Shown here piece after piece: positions 1-7,060 of a stretch of 19,130 nt of DNA. The position numbers and the translations under genes were made by a program. Position 1 is the first letter of the stretch. Every line of letters starts with the position of its first letter. This stretch comes from Actinomycetota bacterium (GTDB taxonomy: Bacteria; Actinomycetota; Acidimicrobiia; Spongiisociales; ZC4RG35), in NCBI GenBank assembly GCA_003242515.1, contig QGUS01000004.1, forward strand, positions 1 through 19,130, read 5' to 3'. A model generated the notes under the pieces. The model searched no databases, was not told where the DNA came from, and saw only the letters and a list, made by a program, of their open reading frames with translations.

Positions 1-737
1 TTCTCCGCGGCCTCGAGGTCCCAGTCGATCTTCCGGTGCTCCGGCTCCAGCTCGTTGCCGTCGAGGTCGAACAGCCGGACGCCGTCGCGACGCACCTCGA
101 CGATCCGGTCGTCCTCGACCACGATCATCTCCCGGGTGAACTCGAGGAACGCGGGGATGTCGGAGGCGAGGAAGTTCTCGCCGTCGCCCCGCCCCACCAC
201 GAGGGGCGAGCCCCGCCTGGCTCCGACGATCACGTCGGGCTCGCCGCGCCGCATCACCGCCAGCGCCAGGGCGCCGTCGGCGCGGCGCATGACCTGGCGG
301 ACCGCCTCCACTAGCGGGAGGTCGGAGTACTCGCCGAGCAGGTTGGCGACCACCTCGGTGTCGGTCTCGGTGATGAACTTCCGGCCCTTGCGGATCAGCT
401 CGGCCTTGAGCTCCCGCCAGTTCTCGATGATCCCGTTGTGGACCACGACCACGTCGCCGTTGTCGTCGAGATGGGGGTGGGCGTTGACCATGTTGGGGGC
501 GCCATGGGTGGCCCAGCGGGTGTGGCCGACGCCGGCGTTGGCCGGCTGCGGCTTCTCCTTGCTGACCAGGTCGGCGAGGTCTGTCATCCGCCCCACGGTC
601 TTGATCACGTCCATGGAGTCGGCGCGGACGAGCGCCACACCGGCGGAGTCATACCCCCGGTACTCGAGCCGGGACAGGCCCGGCAGCAGCACGTTCACGG
701 CCTGACGGGGCCCTACGTACCCCACGATTCCGCACAT
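1..737 (-). CDS. glmS: Glutamine-fructose-6-phosphate aminotransferase, N-terminal part (runs off the left edge)
   Basis: Makes glucosamine-6-phosphate from fructose-6-phosphate and glutamine, the first committed step to UDP-GlcNAc and peptidoglycan; cytoplasmic. The protein starts MCGIVGYVG, so Cys2 becomes the N-terminal nucleophile of a class II glutamine amidotransferase after Met removal. The glutaminase motifs HTRWATHG, NAHPH, HNGIIEN and TDTEV follow in order. About 245 residues are visible against roughly 610 for the family; the two SIS isomerase domains lie outside the window. The ATG at 737 is set by the conserved N-terminus and by an AAGGAG ribosome site 8 bases upstream. It follows glmM by 239 bases, and that spacer contains a glmS ribozyme, so expression is probably controlled by its own product. 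Identity is certain; the rest of the gene cannot be judged. Confidence 0.97.
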   Translation of the reverse strand, partial: MCGIVGYVGPRQAVNVLLPGLSRLEYRGYDSAGVALVRADSMDVIKTVGRMTDLADLVSKEKPQPANAGVGHTRWATHGAPNMVNAHPHLDDNGDVVVVHNGIIENWRELKAELIRKGRKFITETDTEVVANLLGEYSDLPLVEAVRQVMRRADGALALAVMRRGEPDVIVGARRGSPLVVGRGDGENFLASDIPAFLEFTREMIVVEDDRIVEVRRDGVRLFDLDGNELEPEHRKIDWDLEAAE

Positions 738-785
738 GCGCGTGTCTCCTTGTGTCGGGGTGGGAGAGCGCGTGCGAGAAGACGA

Positions 786-801
786 TCCGGCTCACGCCGG
801 A
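786..801 (-). promoter_or_regulatory. Hairpin with GUGA tetraloop between the ribozyme and the glmS ribosome site
   Basis: On the minus strand a perfect 6-bp stem (801-796 with 791-786) is capped by GUGA (795-792), a GNRA tetraloop. It lies just 3' of the ribozyme's last arm and about 35 bases before the glmS Shine-Dalgarno. No U-run follows, so it is not an obvious terminator. It is probably an accessory stem of the leader; its role is unknown. Confidence 0.55.
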
Positions 802-807
802 GCCCCT

Positions 808-947
808 CGTGTGGGCCTCTGTTCCGGGATCACTCCCGGGTTTTCCTCCCACACGTCACGACCGTGGCTGGCCGGGAAGGCATCCGCCGAATCTTTCGAT
901 GACCTTCCTCCTCGTCACCTCGCTGCTGGAGCGAGGCCAGGCGCTAT
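808..947 (-). ncRNA. glmS ribozyme (glucosamine-6-phosphate-activated self-cleaving leader of glmS)
   Basis: Read on the minus strand. The cleavage-site segment AUAGCGCCUGG (947-937) puts the scissile bond between A945 and G944. P1 is a 7-bp hairpin (936-930 with 924-918) with a 5-base loop. The conserved UGACGAGG follows (917-910). A stem GGAAGG/CCUUCC (908-903 with 880-875) encloses the pseudoknot-forming AUCGAAAGAUUCGGCGGAUG (900-881). A P4-like arm has an 8-bp outer stem (855-848 with 815-808). Its inner 6-bp stem (839-834 with 829-824) is closed by a GUGA tetraloop, and the internal loop carries AAAAC opposite ACAGAG. Block order and sequence match my memory of Bacillus-type glmS ribozymes, and the RNA ends 70 bases before the glmS ATG, the expected place. 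Known action: glucosamine-6-phosphate acts as cofactor for cleavage, exposing a 5'-OH mRNA to decay. Not yet confirmed with a covariance model. Confidence 0.93.
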
Positions 948-976
948 CAGTCTTGGTCGTCTTCCCTGTCGGTCGA

Positions 977-2335
977 TCAACCCACCTGTTGGCTGAAACT
1001 GTGTCTGGCCGCTTCGGCCAGGGCCTCAGCGTACCTCCGTGCGTCGGATTCGGAAGGGGCTTCCACCATGATCCGCAGCAGCGGCTCCGTCCCGGACGGG
1101 CGCACCAGCACCCGGCCGTTCTCCCCCAGCTCCGCCTCCACCTCGGCGATCCGGGCCTTGAGGCCCGGTGCGTCGTCCAGGTTCCGGGCCCGGCCGACCT
1201 CCACGTTGACCAGCACCTGCGGGTACTCGGTGATGGCCCCGGCCCGGAGCTCCCGGAGCTCCTTGCCGGTCCCGGCCACCACGTTGAGCAGCTGCACCGC
1301 GGTGAGCAGGCCGTCGCCGGTGCGGGCGTACTCGGTGAAGATGACGTGCCCCGACTGCTCCCCGCCGAGGACCGCGCCGTGCTCCTCCATGGCCTCGGCG
1401 ACGTAGCGGTCGCCGACCTTGGTCTCCACGATCTCGATCCCCGCCTCGTCCATGGAGCGGCGGAAGCCGAGGTTGGACATGACGGTGGCCACCACCTTGT
1501 CCTTCTTGAGCCGGCCCTGCTGCTTCATGTGCCGGGCGACGATCGCCATGATCACGTCGCCGTTGGCCACGTTCCCGTCCTCGTCGACGGCGATGAGCCG
1601 GTCGGCGTCGCCGTCGAAGGCGAGCCCGATCCGGCCGCCGGCCACCGATGCCAGGAACTCGGGGTGGGTGGCCCCGCACCCCGCATTGATGTTGTTGCCG
1701 TCGGGCTCCGCGTTGTGCACGATGACGTCTGCCTTAAGACGGTCGAACAGCTCGGGCGCGGCCTTGTAGGCGGCGCCGTTGGCGCAGTCCAGGGCGATGG
1801 AGATCCCCGACAGCGAGTAGCGGGAGCTGGACGCCAGGTGGTCGAGGTAGGCGGCCATGCCCGAGCCGTCCTCGATGCGGTACCCGATCGCCGGGCCGAC
1901 CGCGGAGGTCATCGCCCCGGAGCGGAGCCGCTCCTCGAGCTCGCGCTCGACGGAGTCGGGCAGCTTGGTGCCCCGGGCCGCCAGCAGCTTGATGCCGTTG
2001 TCCCCGGCCGGGTTGTGGGACGCCGAGACGACCGCCCCCATGGTGGCCGAGGTCGACTCGGTCAGGTAGGAGATGCCCCCGGAGGGCATCACCCCTACGT
2101 CGACCGTGTCGATCCCGGCCGCGTGGAAGCCCGCCTGGAGGGCTTCCGAGAGCATGGATCCGGAGCGGCGCGTATCGCGGCCCACCAGCACGGGGCCGGT
2201 GCGCAGCCAGCCGCCGGCGGCGCGCCCGATGGCGAGCGCCAGCTCGGGGGTGAGGTCCGACCCCGCGACACCGCGCACACCGTCGGTGCCGAAGATGGGC
2301 TTCCCCTCGTCGAGGAGACGACGGAGGTCGGACAT
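977..2335 (-). CDS. glmM: Phosphoglucosamine mutase
   Basis: Interconverts glucosamine-6-phosphate and glucosamine-1-phosphate, the step after GlmS on the way to UDP-GlcNAc; cytoplasmic. At 452 residues it has normal family length. FGTDGVRG is near residue 15. The phosphoserine loop SASHNP has its catalytic Ser at about 106. The Mg-binding DGDADR is at 241-246, the sugar-recognition GGEQSGH at 324-330 and the phosphate-binding RPSGTEP at 412-418. One small oddity is PSGGISYL just before the serine loop, where most GlmM proteins have a TP pair. The ATG start lies 9 bases after the rpsI stop with no strong ribosome site, so it is probably translated from the rplM-rpsI-glmM message. Transcription then continues through the ribozyme into glmS. 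Identity is secure. Confidence 0.97.
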   Translation of the reverse strand: MSDLRRLLDEGKPIFGTDGVRGVAGSDLTPELALAIGRAAGGWLRTGPVLVGRDTRRSGSMLSEALQAGFHAAGIDTVDVGVMPSGGISYLTESTSATMGAVVSASHNPAGDNGIKLLAARGTKLPDSVERELEERLRSGAMTSAVGPAIGYRIEDGSGMAAYLDHLASSSRYSLSGISIALDCANGAAYKAAPELFDRLKADVIVHNAEPDGNNINAGCGATHPEFLASVAGGRIGLAFDGDADRLIAVDEDGNVANGDVIMAIVARHMKQQGRLKKDKVVATVMSNLGFRRSMDEAGIEIVETKVGDRYVAEAMEEHGAVLGGEQSGHVIFTEYARTGDGLLTAVQLLNVVAGTGKELRELRAGAITEYPQVLVNVEVGRARNLDDAPGLKARIAEVEAELGENGRVLVRPSGTEPLLRIMVEAPSESDARRYAEALAEAARHSFSQQVG

Positions 2336-2344
2336 GGCGGAAGG

Positions 2345-2737
2345 CTACCGCTTGGTGTACTGGGGAGCGCGCCGGGCCTTCTTGAGACCGTACTTCTTGC
2401 TCTCCACCACGCGGGCGTCCCGGGTGAGCATCCCCGCCTTGCGCAGGACCGGCCGCAGTTCTGGGTCGAGGGCGACGAGCGCCCGGGAGATGCCGAGACG
2501 CAGGGCGTCGGCCTGACCCGTGGTGCCGCCACCGTCGAGGGTGGCGTCGATGTCGTAGCGGCCCTGGGTCTGCGTCAGGTTCAGGGGCTCGAGGACCCGG
2601 AGGCGCATGGCCATGGTCGGGAAGTACTCCTCGAGGGACTTTCCGTTGAGGGTCACCTGGCCGGAGCCCTCGCGGAGGCGAACCCTCGCCACCGCCTCCT
2701 TGCGCCGACCGGTCGCCTGGACGAGCGGCTTGGCCAT
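2345..2737 (-). CDS. rpsI: 30S ribosomal protein S9
   Basis: Small-subunit protein whose C-terminal tail reaches the P-site tRNA. Its 130 residues cover the full family fold: GRRKEAVARVRL near the N-terminus, GGGTTGQADALRLGISRAL in the middle, and the basic C-terminal tail ending QYTKR that contacts tRNA. The ATG shares one base with the rplM stop (TGATG), so translation is probably coupled to L13, and an AGGTGG ribosome site lies inside the end of rplM. The rplM-rpsI pair is conserved in nearly all bacteria. Nothing unusual is seen. Confidence 0.98.
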   Translation of the reverse strand: MAKPLVQATGRRKEAVARVRLREGSGQVTLNGKSLEEYFPTMAMRLRVLEPLNLTQTQGRYDIDATLDGGGTTGQADALRLGISRALVALDPELRPVLRKAGMLTRDARVVESKKYGLKKARRAPQYTKR

Positions 2738-3195
2738 CAGTCTTCCACCTTTCGGACGTCGAGCTGCAACGGGACCGGAGCCTGGGCCTGGTGCGGATGA
2801 TCGGGCCCGGCGTACACCTTCAGCTTCCGGTACATCTTCCTGCCGAGACGGTTCTTCGGCAGCATCCCCTTGACCGCCTTCTCGATGATCACCTCGGGGC
2901 GGCGCTGGCGGAGGCTCTCGAAGGTCTCGGCCTTGATGCCGCCCGGGTAGCCCGAGTGCCGGTAATAGATCTTGGTGCGGCTCTTGTCGGAGGTCACCGC
3001 CACCTTCTCGGCGTTGACCACGACGACGAAGTCACCGGTGTCCTGGCTCGGCGTGTAGATCGGCTTGTGCTTGCCCTTGAGGATCCTGGCGACCTCGGAT
3101 GCGAGGCGACCCAGAGGCAGGTCGGTGGCGTCGACCACGTACCAGGCGCGCTGGATGTCGCCGGCCTTGGGCGTGTAAGTCTTCTGTGAGCTCAT
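2737..3195 (-). CDS. rplM: 50S ribosomal protein L13
   Basis: Early-assembly protein of the large subunit that binds 23S rRNA. Its 152 residues include WYVVDATDLPLGRLAS near the N-terminus, the HSGYPGG motif in the middle, KGMLPKNRLGRKMYRKLKVY, and the usual ending around AGPDHPH. It is the first gene of the rplM-rpsI-glmM-(ribozyme)-glmS unit and is divergent from the threonine ammonia-lyase gene. The ATG has an AGGAG element about 13 bases upstream. The 5' side holds a candidate promoter (3274-3303) and a small hairpin at the predicted 5' end of the mRNA. Confidence 0.98.
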   Translation of the reverse strand: MSSQKTYTPKAGDIQRAWYVVDATDLPLGRLASEVARILKGKHKPIYTPSQDTGDFVVVVNAEKVAVTSDKSRTKIYYRHSGYPGGIKAETFESLRQRRPEVIIEKAVKGMLPKNRLGRKMYRKLKVYAGPDHPHQAQAPVPLQLDVRKVED

Positions 3196-3250
3196 GCGTT
3201 GTCTTCAGTCTCCTCGCACGGATGAGGGCGGGGACTCCTCGGGGAAACGA

Positions 3251-3267
3251 TCCCGGCGAAACCGGGA
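3251..3267 (-). promoter_or_regulatory. Small hairpin at the predicted 5' end of the rplM mRNA
   Basis: A perfect 6-bp inverted repeat (3251-3256 with 3262-3267) has a 5-base loop. If rplM starts transcription from the TAGCAT box at 3279-3274, the first transcribed bases would be the start of this stem, which could protect the 5' end of the message. No known L13-leader sequence was recognised. Confidence 0.35.
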
Positions 3268-3273
3268 CGCCTT

Positions 3274-3303
3274 ATGCTACGTGCCAGGAAGCCACAAGGC
3301 CAA
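3274..3303 (-). promoter_or_regulatory. Candidate promoter of rplM, overlapping a -10-like box facing the other way
   Basis: On the minus strand TTGGCC (3303-3298), an 18-base spacer and TAGCAT (3279-3274) form a fair housekeeping promoter about 70 bases before the rplM ATG. The plus strand reads TATGCT at 3273-3278 across the same bases, a possible -10 for the divergent gene. The match is only moderate and the plus side has no clear -35. Confidence 0.4.
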
Positions 3304-3306
3304 CTC

Positions 3307-4503
3307 GTGATCACCATAGAACAGGTCGCCGAAGCCAGAGCCAGATTCGGGGACCACGTAGCCAGGACCCCGCTCCTCAGATCCCATTCGTTCTCCCGCC
3401 TCTCCGGCCGGGACGTCTACCTGAAGGCCGAGTGCATGCAACGGGCCGGGTCGTTCAAGATCCGTGGCGCGCTCAACGTCGTCTCCCGCCTCGAGGGCGC
3501 TCCCGTGGTGGCCGCCTCGGCGGGCAACCACGCCCAGGGCGTGGCTCTGGCGGCCCGGATTGCCGGCTCGCCGTGCACCGTCTTCATGCCCACCAACGCC
3601 GCCATCCCCAAGATCAAGGCCACCCAGGACTACGGGGCGAAGGTGAAGCTGAAGGGGCGCAACCTCGCCGACGCGGTCGAGGCGGCCCGGCAGCACGCCG
3701 AGAAGACGGGGGCGAAGTTCGTCCACCCCTACGATGACGAGCTGATCATCGCCGGCCAGGCCACGCTGGGCATGGAGGTGGTCGAGCAGCTCCCCGAGGT
3801 GGGCACCGTGGTGGTGCCGACGGGGGGCGGCGGTCTCCTCGCCGGCACGGCCCTGGCGGTCAAGACCCTGCGGCCCGAGGCGAAGGTGATCGGCGTGGAG
3901 GCGGCGGCCGCCGGCGTCTACGCGGCGAGCATGGCCCGCGGCGAGCTGGTCACCGACTACCCCCGGAACAACCCGACCATCGCCGACGGCATCGCGGTCA
4001 CGGTCCCGTCCCCCCACGTCTGGGAGCTGGTACAGCGGCACGTCGACTCCGTGATCACCGTCGAGGACTCCCAGACCATGGCTGCCCTCACGCTGATCCT
4101 GGAACGGTCGAAGCTGATGGTCGAGGCGGCCGGCGCCGTGGGCGTGGCCGCCCTCCTCGAGGGCCTCATCCCCGACGACGCCCCCGACCCCGTGGTCGTC
4201 GTCCTCTCGGGCGGGAACATCGACCTGCTGATGCTGGGCAAGGTGGTCCGCCACGGCCTCCAGGCCTCGGGCCGGTTCGCCCAGTTCACCGTCCACGTCC
4301 CGGACCAGCCGGGGAGCCTGGCGGGGATCCTGGACGCCATCGCCAGGCGAGGCGCCAACGTGGTCCAGGTCGACCACCACCGGGAGGGGCTCGACATGCC
4401 GTTCGGCCAGGTCGAGATCGAGATCTCGGTGGAGACCCGCGACTCCGGGCACGCCGAGTCGATCGCGAAGGCCCTGGCCCCCTACCTGGCCAGGGGTCAG
4501 TAG
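3307..4503 (+). CDS. ilvA: Threonine ammonia-lyase (threonine dehydratase) with C-terminal ACT domain
   Basis: PLP enzyme that deaminates threonine to 2-oxobutyrate, feeding isoleucine synthesis or threonine breakdown. It is 398 residues from the GTG chosen here. AGSFKIRGALN carries the PLP lysine at about 51. SAGNHAQG is at 71-78, the phosphate-binding TGGGGLL at 172-178 and SGGNID at 301-306. An ACT-like regulatory domain occupies about 325-398 (FTVHVPDQPGSLAGILDAIA). This is the single-ACT short form, so biosynthetic and catabolic roles cannot be separated here. An in-frame ATG at 3274 would add 11 residues. I prefer the GTG at 3307 because family proteins start there, the extra codons look non-coding (CTA, CCA, CAA), and that ATG lies inside a -10-like box. 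Its stop overlaps the convergent truA stop by 7 bases. Confidence 0.93.
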   Translation: MITIEQVAEARARFGDHVARTPLLRSHSFSRLSGRDVYLKAECMQRAGSFKIRGALNVVSRLEGAPVVAASAGNHAQGVALAARIAGSPCTVFMPTNAAIPKIKATQDYGAKVKLKGRNLADAVEAARQHAEKTGAKFVHPYDDELIIAGQATLGMEVVEQLPEVGTVVVPTGGGGLLAGTALAVKTLRPEAKVIGVEAAAAGVYAASMARGELVTDYPRNNPTIADGIAVTVPSPHVWELVQRHVDSVITVEDSQTMAALTLILERSKLMVEAAGAVGVAALLEGLIPDDAPDPVVVVLSGGNIDLLMLGKVVRHGLQASGRFAQFTVHVPDQPGSLAGILDAIARRGANVVQVDHHREGLDMPFGQVEIEISVETRDSGHAESIAKALAPYLARGQ

Positions 4504-5228
4504 CCCACCTCCCACAGCACCAGGCCGTGGGGTGGCGCCACGGTGCCCACCTTCGACCGGTCGCGGGCGGCGATGACCGCGGGGACCGAGTCCGGGGCGG
4601 CGAAGCCGCGGCCGACGTCGTAGAGGTGGCCGACGATCGAGCGGACCATCTGGTGGCAGAAGGCGTTGGCCCGCACCCAGTAGGTGACGACCTCGCCGTC
4701 GACCTCCAGGGCAGACTCGTCGACCCGCCGCACGTTGCTCCTCCCCTCGACGCTGCGGCAGAACGAGGTGAAGTCGTGCTCCCCGACGAAGTCGGCTGCC
4801 GCTCGCCGCATGGCCCCGGTGTCCAGGGGACGCCCCACCTCCCAGGTGTAGGCGCGGGTGAGCGGGTCGCCCCCCGGGCCGATGCCGATGCGGTAGCGGT
4901 AGCGGCGCCACTTCGCCGAGAACCGGGCGTGGAAGTCGTCTGACGCCGGGGCGACCGAGCGGACGGCGATCTCCGGGCCGAGCAGCCCGTTCAGCGACCG
5001 GGCCAGCCGGTCGGTGTCCACCTCGCCGTCCCAGCTGAAGGACACCACCTGGCCGCGGGCGTGGACCCCGGCATCGGTGCGGCCGGCGACCGCGGTCTCG
5101 GGCTCGGCGCCCAGGACGACGCCGAGTGCGCGCTCCAGCTCCCCCTGCACGGTGCGCACGCCCTCCTGGCGGGCGTAGCCGCGGAAGCCCGACCCGTCGT
5201 AGGCGAGATCGATCCGGTAGACCGTCAT
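4497..5228 (-). CDS. truA: tRNA pseudouridine synthase A (positions 38-40)
   Basis: Isomerises uridines 38-40 in the tRNA anticodon stem-loop to pseudouridine. Its 243 residues are typical. The N-terminus is MTVYRIDLAYDGSGFRGYAR, and the catalytic AGRTDAGVHARGQV has its Asp at about 52. The second half holds FTSFCR and CHQMVRSIVGHL. A longer in-frame reading upstream exists, but the ATG at 5228 is set by homology and by a clean ATGA overlap with the preceding Yip1-like gene, so the two are probably co-translated. In many actinobacteria truA follows rplQ directly; here several genes separate them. The 3' end is convergent with ilvA. Confidence 0.96.
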   Translation of the reverse strand: MTVYRIDLAYDGSGFRGYARQEGVRTVQGELERALGVVLGAEPETAVAGRTDAGVHARGQVVSFSWDGEVDTDRLARSLNGLLGPEIAVRSVAPASDDFHARFSAKWRRYRYRIGIGPGGDPLTRAYTWEVGRPLDTGAMRRAAADFVGEHDFTSFCRSVEGRSNVRRVDESALEVDGEVVTYWVRANAFCHQMVRSIVGHLYDVGRGFAAPDSVPAVIAARDRSKVGTVAPPHGLVLWEVGY

Positions 5229-5731
5229 CCGAAGACGGCGAAGGGGACCTGGAGGAGCATCCGGATCAGCGTCACGACCGCGAACCCGATCAGCACGGAT
5301 GCGGCCGACCGGCGCAGGTCGAGACTGGAGGCCTCTTCGGTCGCCACCGTCAGGATGGCGAGGTGCCAGAGCAGGCCGATGCCGCCGAGCACCTGGCCGC
5401 CGGCGTCGAGCAGCAGCGGGAGCGCACCGAGACCGTGGAGCCCGATCATCAACTGCGGGCGGCGCAGCGTGGAGCCGAACAGCCGGCCGGCCACGAACCA
5501 GGTGGAGGTGGCCATCACCAGCCACCCGATGAGCAGGACGATGGCCGACTGCAGCAGGCCGGTGATCGAGAAGAACCGGAGCGACCCGATGCGGAGGTGG
5601 ACGATCAGGTATGAGGCAGCGCCGACCAGGGCGTAGAGGATCGCCCCGTCGGCGGCGGCGTCATCGTCGAAGAACGCCTCCTTGTGGGCGCGGCGGTCGA
5701 GGAAGGTGGCGCGGATGGCGCGGGAGAACAT
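5225..5731 (-). CDS. Yip1-like integral membrane protein of unknown function
   Basis: A 168-residue protein, hydrophobic over most of its length. There are four or five likely membrane segments, at about 28-46, 58-80, 94-110, 114-130 and 142-166. A short basic and acidic N-terminus (MFSRAIRATFLDRRAHKEAFF) precedes them. The N-terminal pattern and spacing resemble Yip1-domain proteins, which have no defined bacterial role. The start is uncertain: in-frame GTG (5740) and TTG (5776) codons lie upstream, none with a good ribosome site, and I chose the ATG at 5731. It sits between coaA (48 bases upstream) and truA (4-base overlap) and is probably co-transcribed with both. I infer no link to pantothenate or tRNA metabolism beyond position. 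Confidence 0.75.
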   Translation of the reverse strand: MFSRAIRATFLDRRAHKEAFFDDDAAADGAILYALVGAASYLIVHLRIGSLRFFSITGLLQSAIVLLIGWLVMATSTWFVAGRLFGSTLRRPQLMIGLHGLGALPLLLDAGGQVLGGIGLLWHLAILTVATEEASSLDLRRSAASVLIGFAVVTLIRMLLQVPFAVFG

Positions 5732-5779
5732 CTTGTTCACGGCGTCATTGTCGCCGCCCCGCCGCCGGGACCACAACCC

Positions 5780-6694
5780 CTACCGGCGGAGCCGCACCCG
5801 GCGTATCGAGTGATCGGGCCCCTTCTCCAGGATCAGGTCGGCGCGCTCCCTCGTGGGGAGGATGTTCTCCATCAGGTTGACCTCGTTGATCCGGGTCCAG
5901 ATGTCGAGGGCGACCTGGCGCGCCTCCTCGTCGGTGAGGCCTGCATAGCGGCTGAAGTAGGCGTCGGGCTCCTTGAACGCCGTGTCCTTCAGCGTCAGGA
6001 AGCGCCGGACGTACCACTCCCGGATGTCGGGGACCTCCGCGTCCACGAAGATCGAGAAGTCGAAGTAGTCGGAGACGAACGCACCGGTCCCGCCGGCCTG
6101 GAGCACGTTGAGGCCCTCGACGATCAGAATGTCGGGCCGCTCGACGACCCGCCGCTCCCCCGGGACGATGTCGTAGCGGACGTGCGAGTAGACGGGCACC
6201 TCCAGGGGCGTCTCCCCCGCCTTGGCCCGGGAGACGAAGTCGAGGAGCGCGGCCCGGTCGTAGCTCTCGGGGAAGCCCTTCCGGTCCATCAGGCCCCGCT
6301 CCTCCAGGACGGCGTTCGGGTAGAGGAAGCCGTCGGTGGTGACCAGCTCCACGGAGGGGTGGTGGGGCCATCGCGCCAGCAGCGCCTGGAGGACGCGGGA
6401 GGTGGTCGACTTGCCCACGGCCACCGACCCGGCGACGCCGATCACATAGGGGACGGGGCGGGCCGGGGTCCCCAGGAAGAGGTCGGTGACCACCGCGAGC
6501 TGCTGGCGGGCCTGGACGTGGAGGTTGAGCAGACGGGAGAGCGGGAGGTATGCCTTCTCGACCATCTCCATGTCCAGGCCGTCGTTGATGCCCCGGAGCC
6601 GGTCGATGTCCTCTTCGGAGAGGGTCAGCGGCGTGGACGCCCGGAGCCGGGCCCACGACTCCAGGTCGAAGTCGATGTAGAACGGTTGCGACAT
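5780..6694 (-). CDS. coaA: Type I pantothenate kinase
   Basis: Phosphorylates pantothenate with ATP, the first and usually rate-limiting step of coenzyme A synthesis. At 304 residues it is close to the usual 310-316. The P-loop GVAGSVAVGKST spans 86-97. TTDGFLYPN, RKGFPESYD, the PVYSHVRYDIVPGE segment and the DILIVEGLNVLQ strand follow, and FVDAE and INEVNLMENILPTRERA close the fold; all are type I PanK signatures. It is divergent from the gene at 6734, with only 39 bases between start codons. No Shine-Dalgarno is visible and a TAGGCT -10-like box lies 9 bases before the ATG, so the transcript may be leaderless. It is followed by the Yip1-like gene and truA. Confidence 0.96.
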   Translation of the reverse strand: MSQPFYIDFDLESWARLRASTPLTLSEEDIDRLRGINDGLDMEMVEKAYLPLSRLLNLHVQARQQLAVVTDLFLGTPARPVPYVIGVAGSVAVGKSTTSRVLQALLARWPHHPSVELVTTDGFLYPNAVLEERGLMDRKGFPESYDRAALLDFVSRAKAGETPLEVPVYSHVRYDIVPGERRVVERPDILIVEGLNVLQAGGTGAFVSDYFDFSIFVDAEVPDIREWYVRRFLTLKDTAFKEPDAYFSRYAGLTDEEARQVALDIWTRINEVNLMENILPTRERADLILEKGPDHSIRRVRLRR

Positions 6695-6703
6695 GCGGCG
6701 CGG

Positions 6704-6723
6704 AGCCTATATCCGCTTAGAGT
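6704..6723. promoter_or_regulatory. Compact divergent promoter region between coaA and the gene at 6734
   Basis: Only 39 bases separate the two start codons. The minus strand shows TAGGCT or TATAGG (6711-6704) facing coaA, and the plus strand shows TAGAGT (6718-6723) facing the other gene. Each lies about 9-11 bases from its ATG, and neither gene has a ribosome site in between. This suggests leaderless or nearly leaderless messages. The -35 elements would lie across the other gene's start and are not obvious. Confidence 0.4.
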
Positions 6724-6733
6724 GCGCCCGGAA

Positions 6734-7024
6734 ATGACCGTTCCCGAATTCCCCACCGAGCACCGCTACCCCGAGGAGAGCCAAGCCAGCAACGCCCTCG
6801 TCCTGGGGGTCGTGGGGATCCTGATCCAGATCGTGGCGCCCTTCGCCCTCTGGATGGCCATGAAGGAGCTCCAGGCGATCGAGGAGGGCCGCCGCGATCC
6901 CGAGGGGGCGTCGACCGCCCGGACCGCCCGGGTGCTCGGGATCATCGGGACCTGCCTGTTCGCCGTGGGGTTCATCGTCGTGCTCCTCATCCTGGGGTTC
7001 GGGCTGCCCGTCCCCATGAACTGA
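6734..7024 (+). CDS. Small two-helix membrane protein, DUF4190-like
   Basis: A 96-residue protein. A polar N-terminus of about 19 residues is followed by a hydrophobic segment at about 20-42 (ALVLGVVGILIQIVAPFALW). A charged stretch (KELQAIEEGRRDPEGASTART) leads to a second segment at about 67-90 containing VLGIIGT. The layout of an ALVLG helix, an alanine- and glycine-rich middle with acidic and basic residues, and a second helix opening with LGIIGT is that of DUF4190 proteins, which have no known function. It is divergent from coaA. The start is the only ATG that keeps the fold intact; no ribosome site is visible. A weak -10-like box lies just upstream. Confidence 0.75.
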   Translation: MTVPEFPTEHRYPEESQASNALVLGVVGILIQIVAPFALWMAMKELQAIEEGRRDPEGASTARTARVLGIIGTCLFAVGFIVVLLILGFGLPVPMN

Positions 7025-7054
7025 AAAACCAAAAGTCACCCCCGGACGTGCCGA

Positions 7055-7060
7055 TACAAA
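7055..7060 (+). promoter_or_regulatory. Possible -10 box for a leaderless transcript of the gene at 7067
   Basis: TACAAA ends 6 bases before the ATG, so transcription would begin at or next to the start codon. No Shine-Dalgarno is present in the 42-base spacer. There is no convincing -35, so this is a weak call. Confidence 0.3.

Noticed and set aside
823..840. Intrinsic terminator between glmM and glmS (CCGGGA/TCCCGG)
   Set aside because: No T-run follows on the minus strand, and the stem is the inner part of the ribozyme's P4 arm.
808..912. GAGGAGGAAGG and AACAGAG on the minus strand look like pieces of RNase P RNA
   Set aside because: The spacer is far too short for RNase P RNA, and the full order of blocks fits the glmS ribozyme much better.
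752..2800. Plus-strand open frame of 682 codons over glmM and rpsI
   Set aside because: It is a shadow of minus-strand genes in high-GC DNA; the protein is low-complexity and matches nothing.
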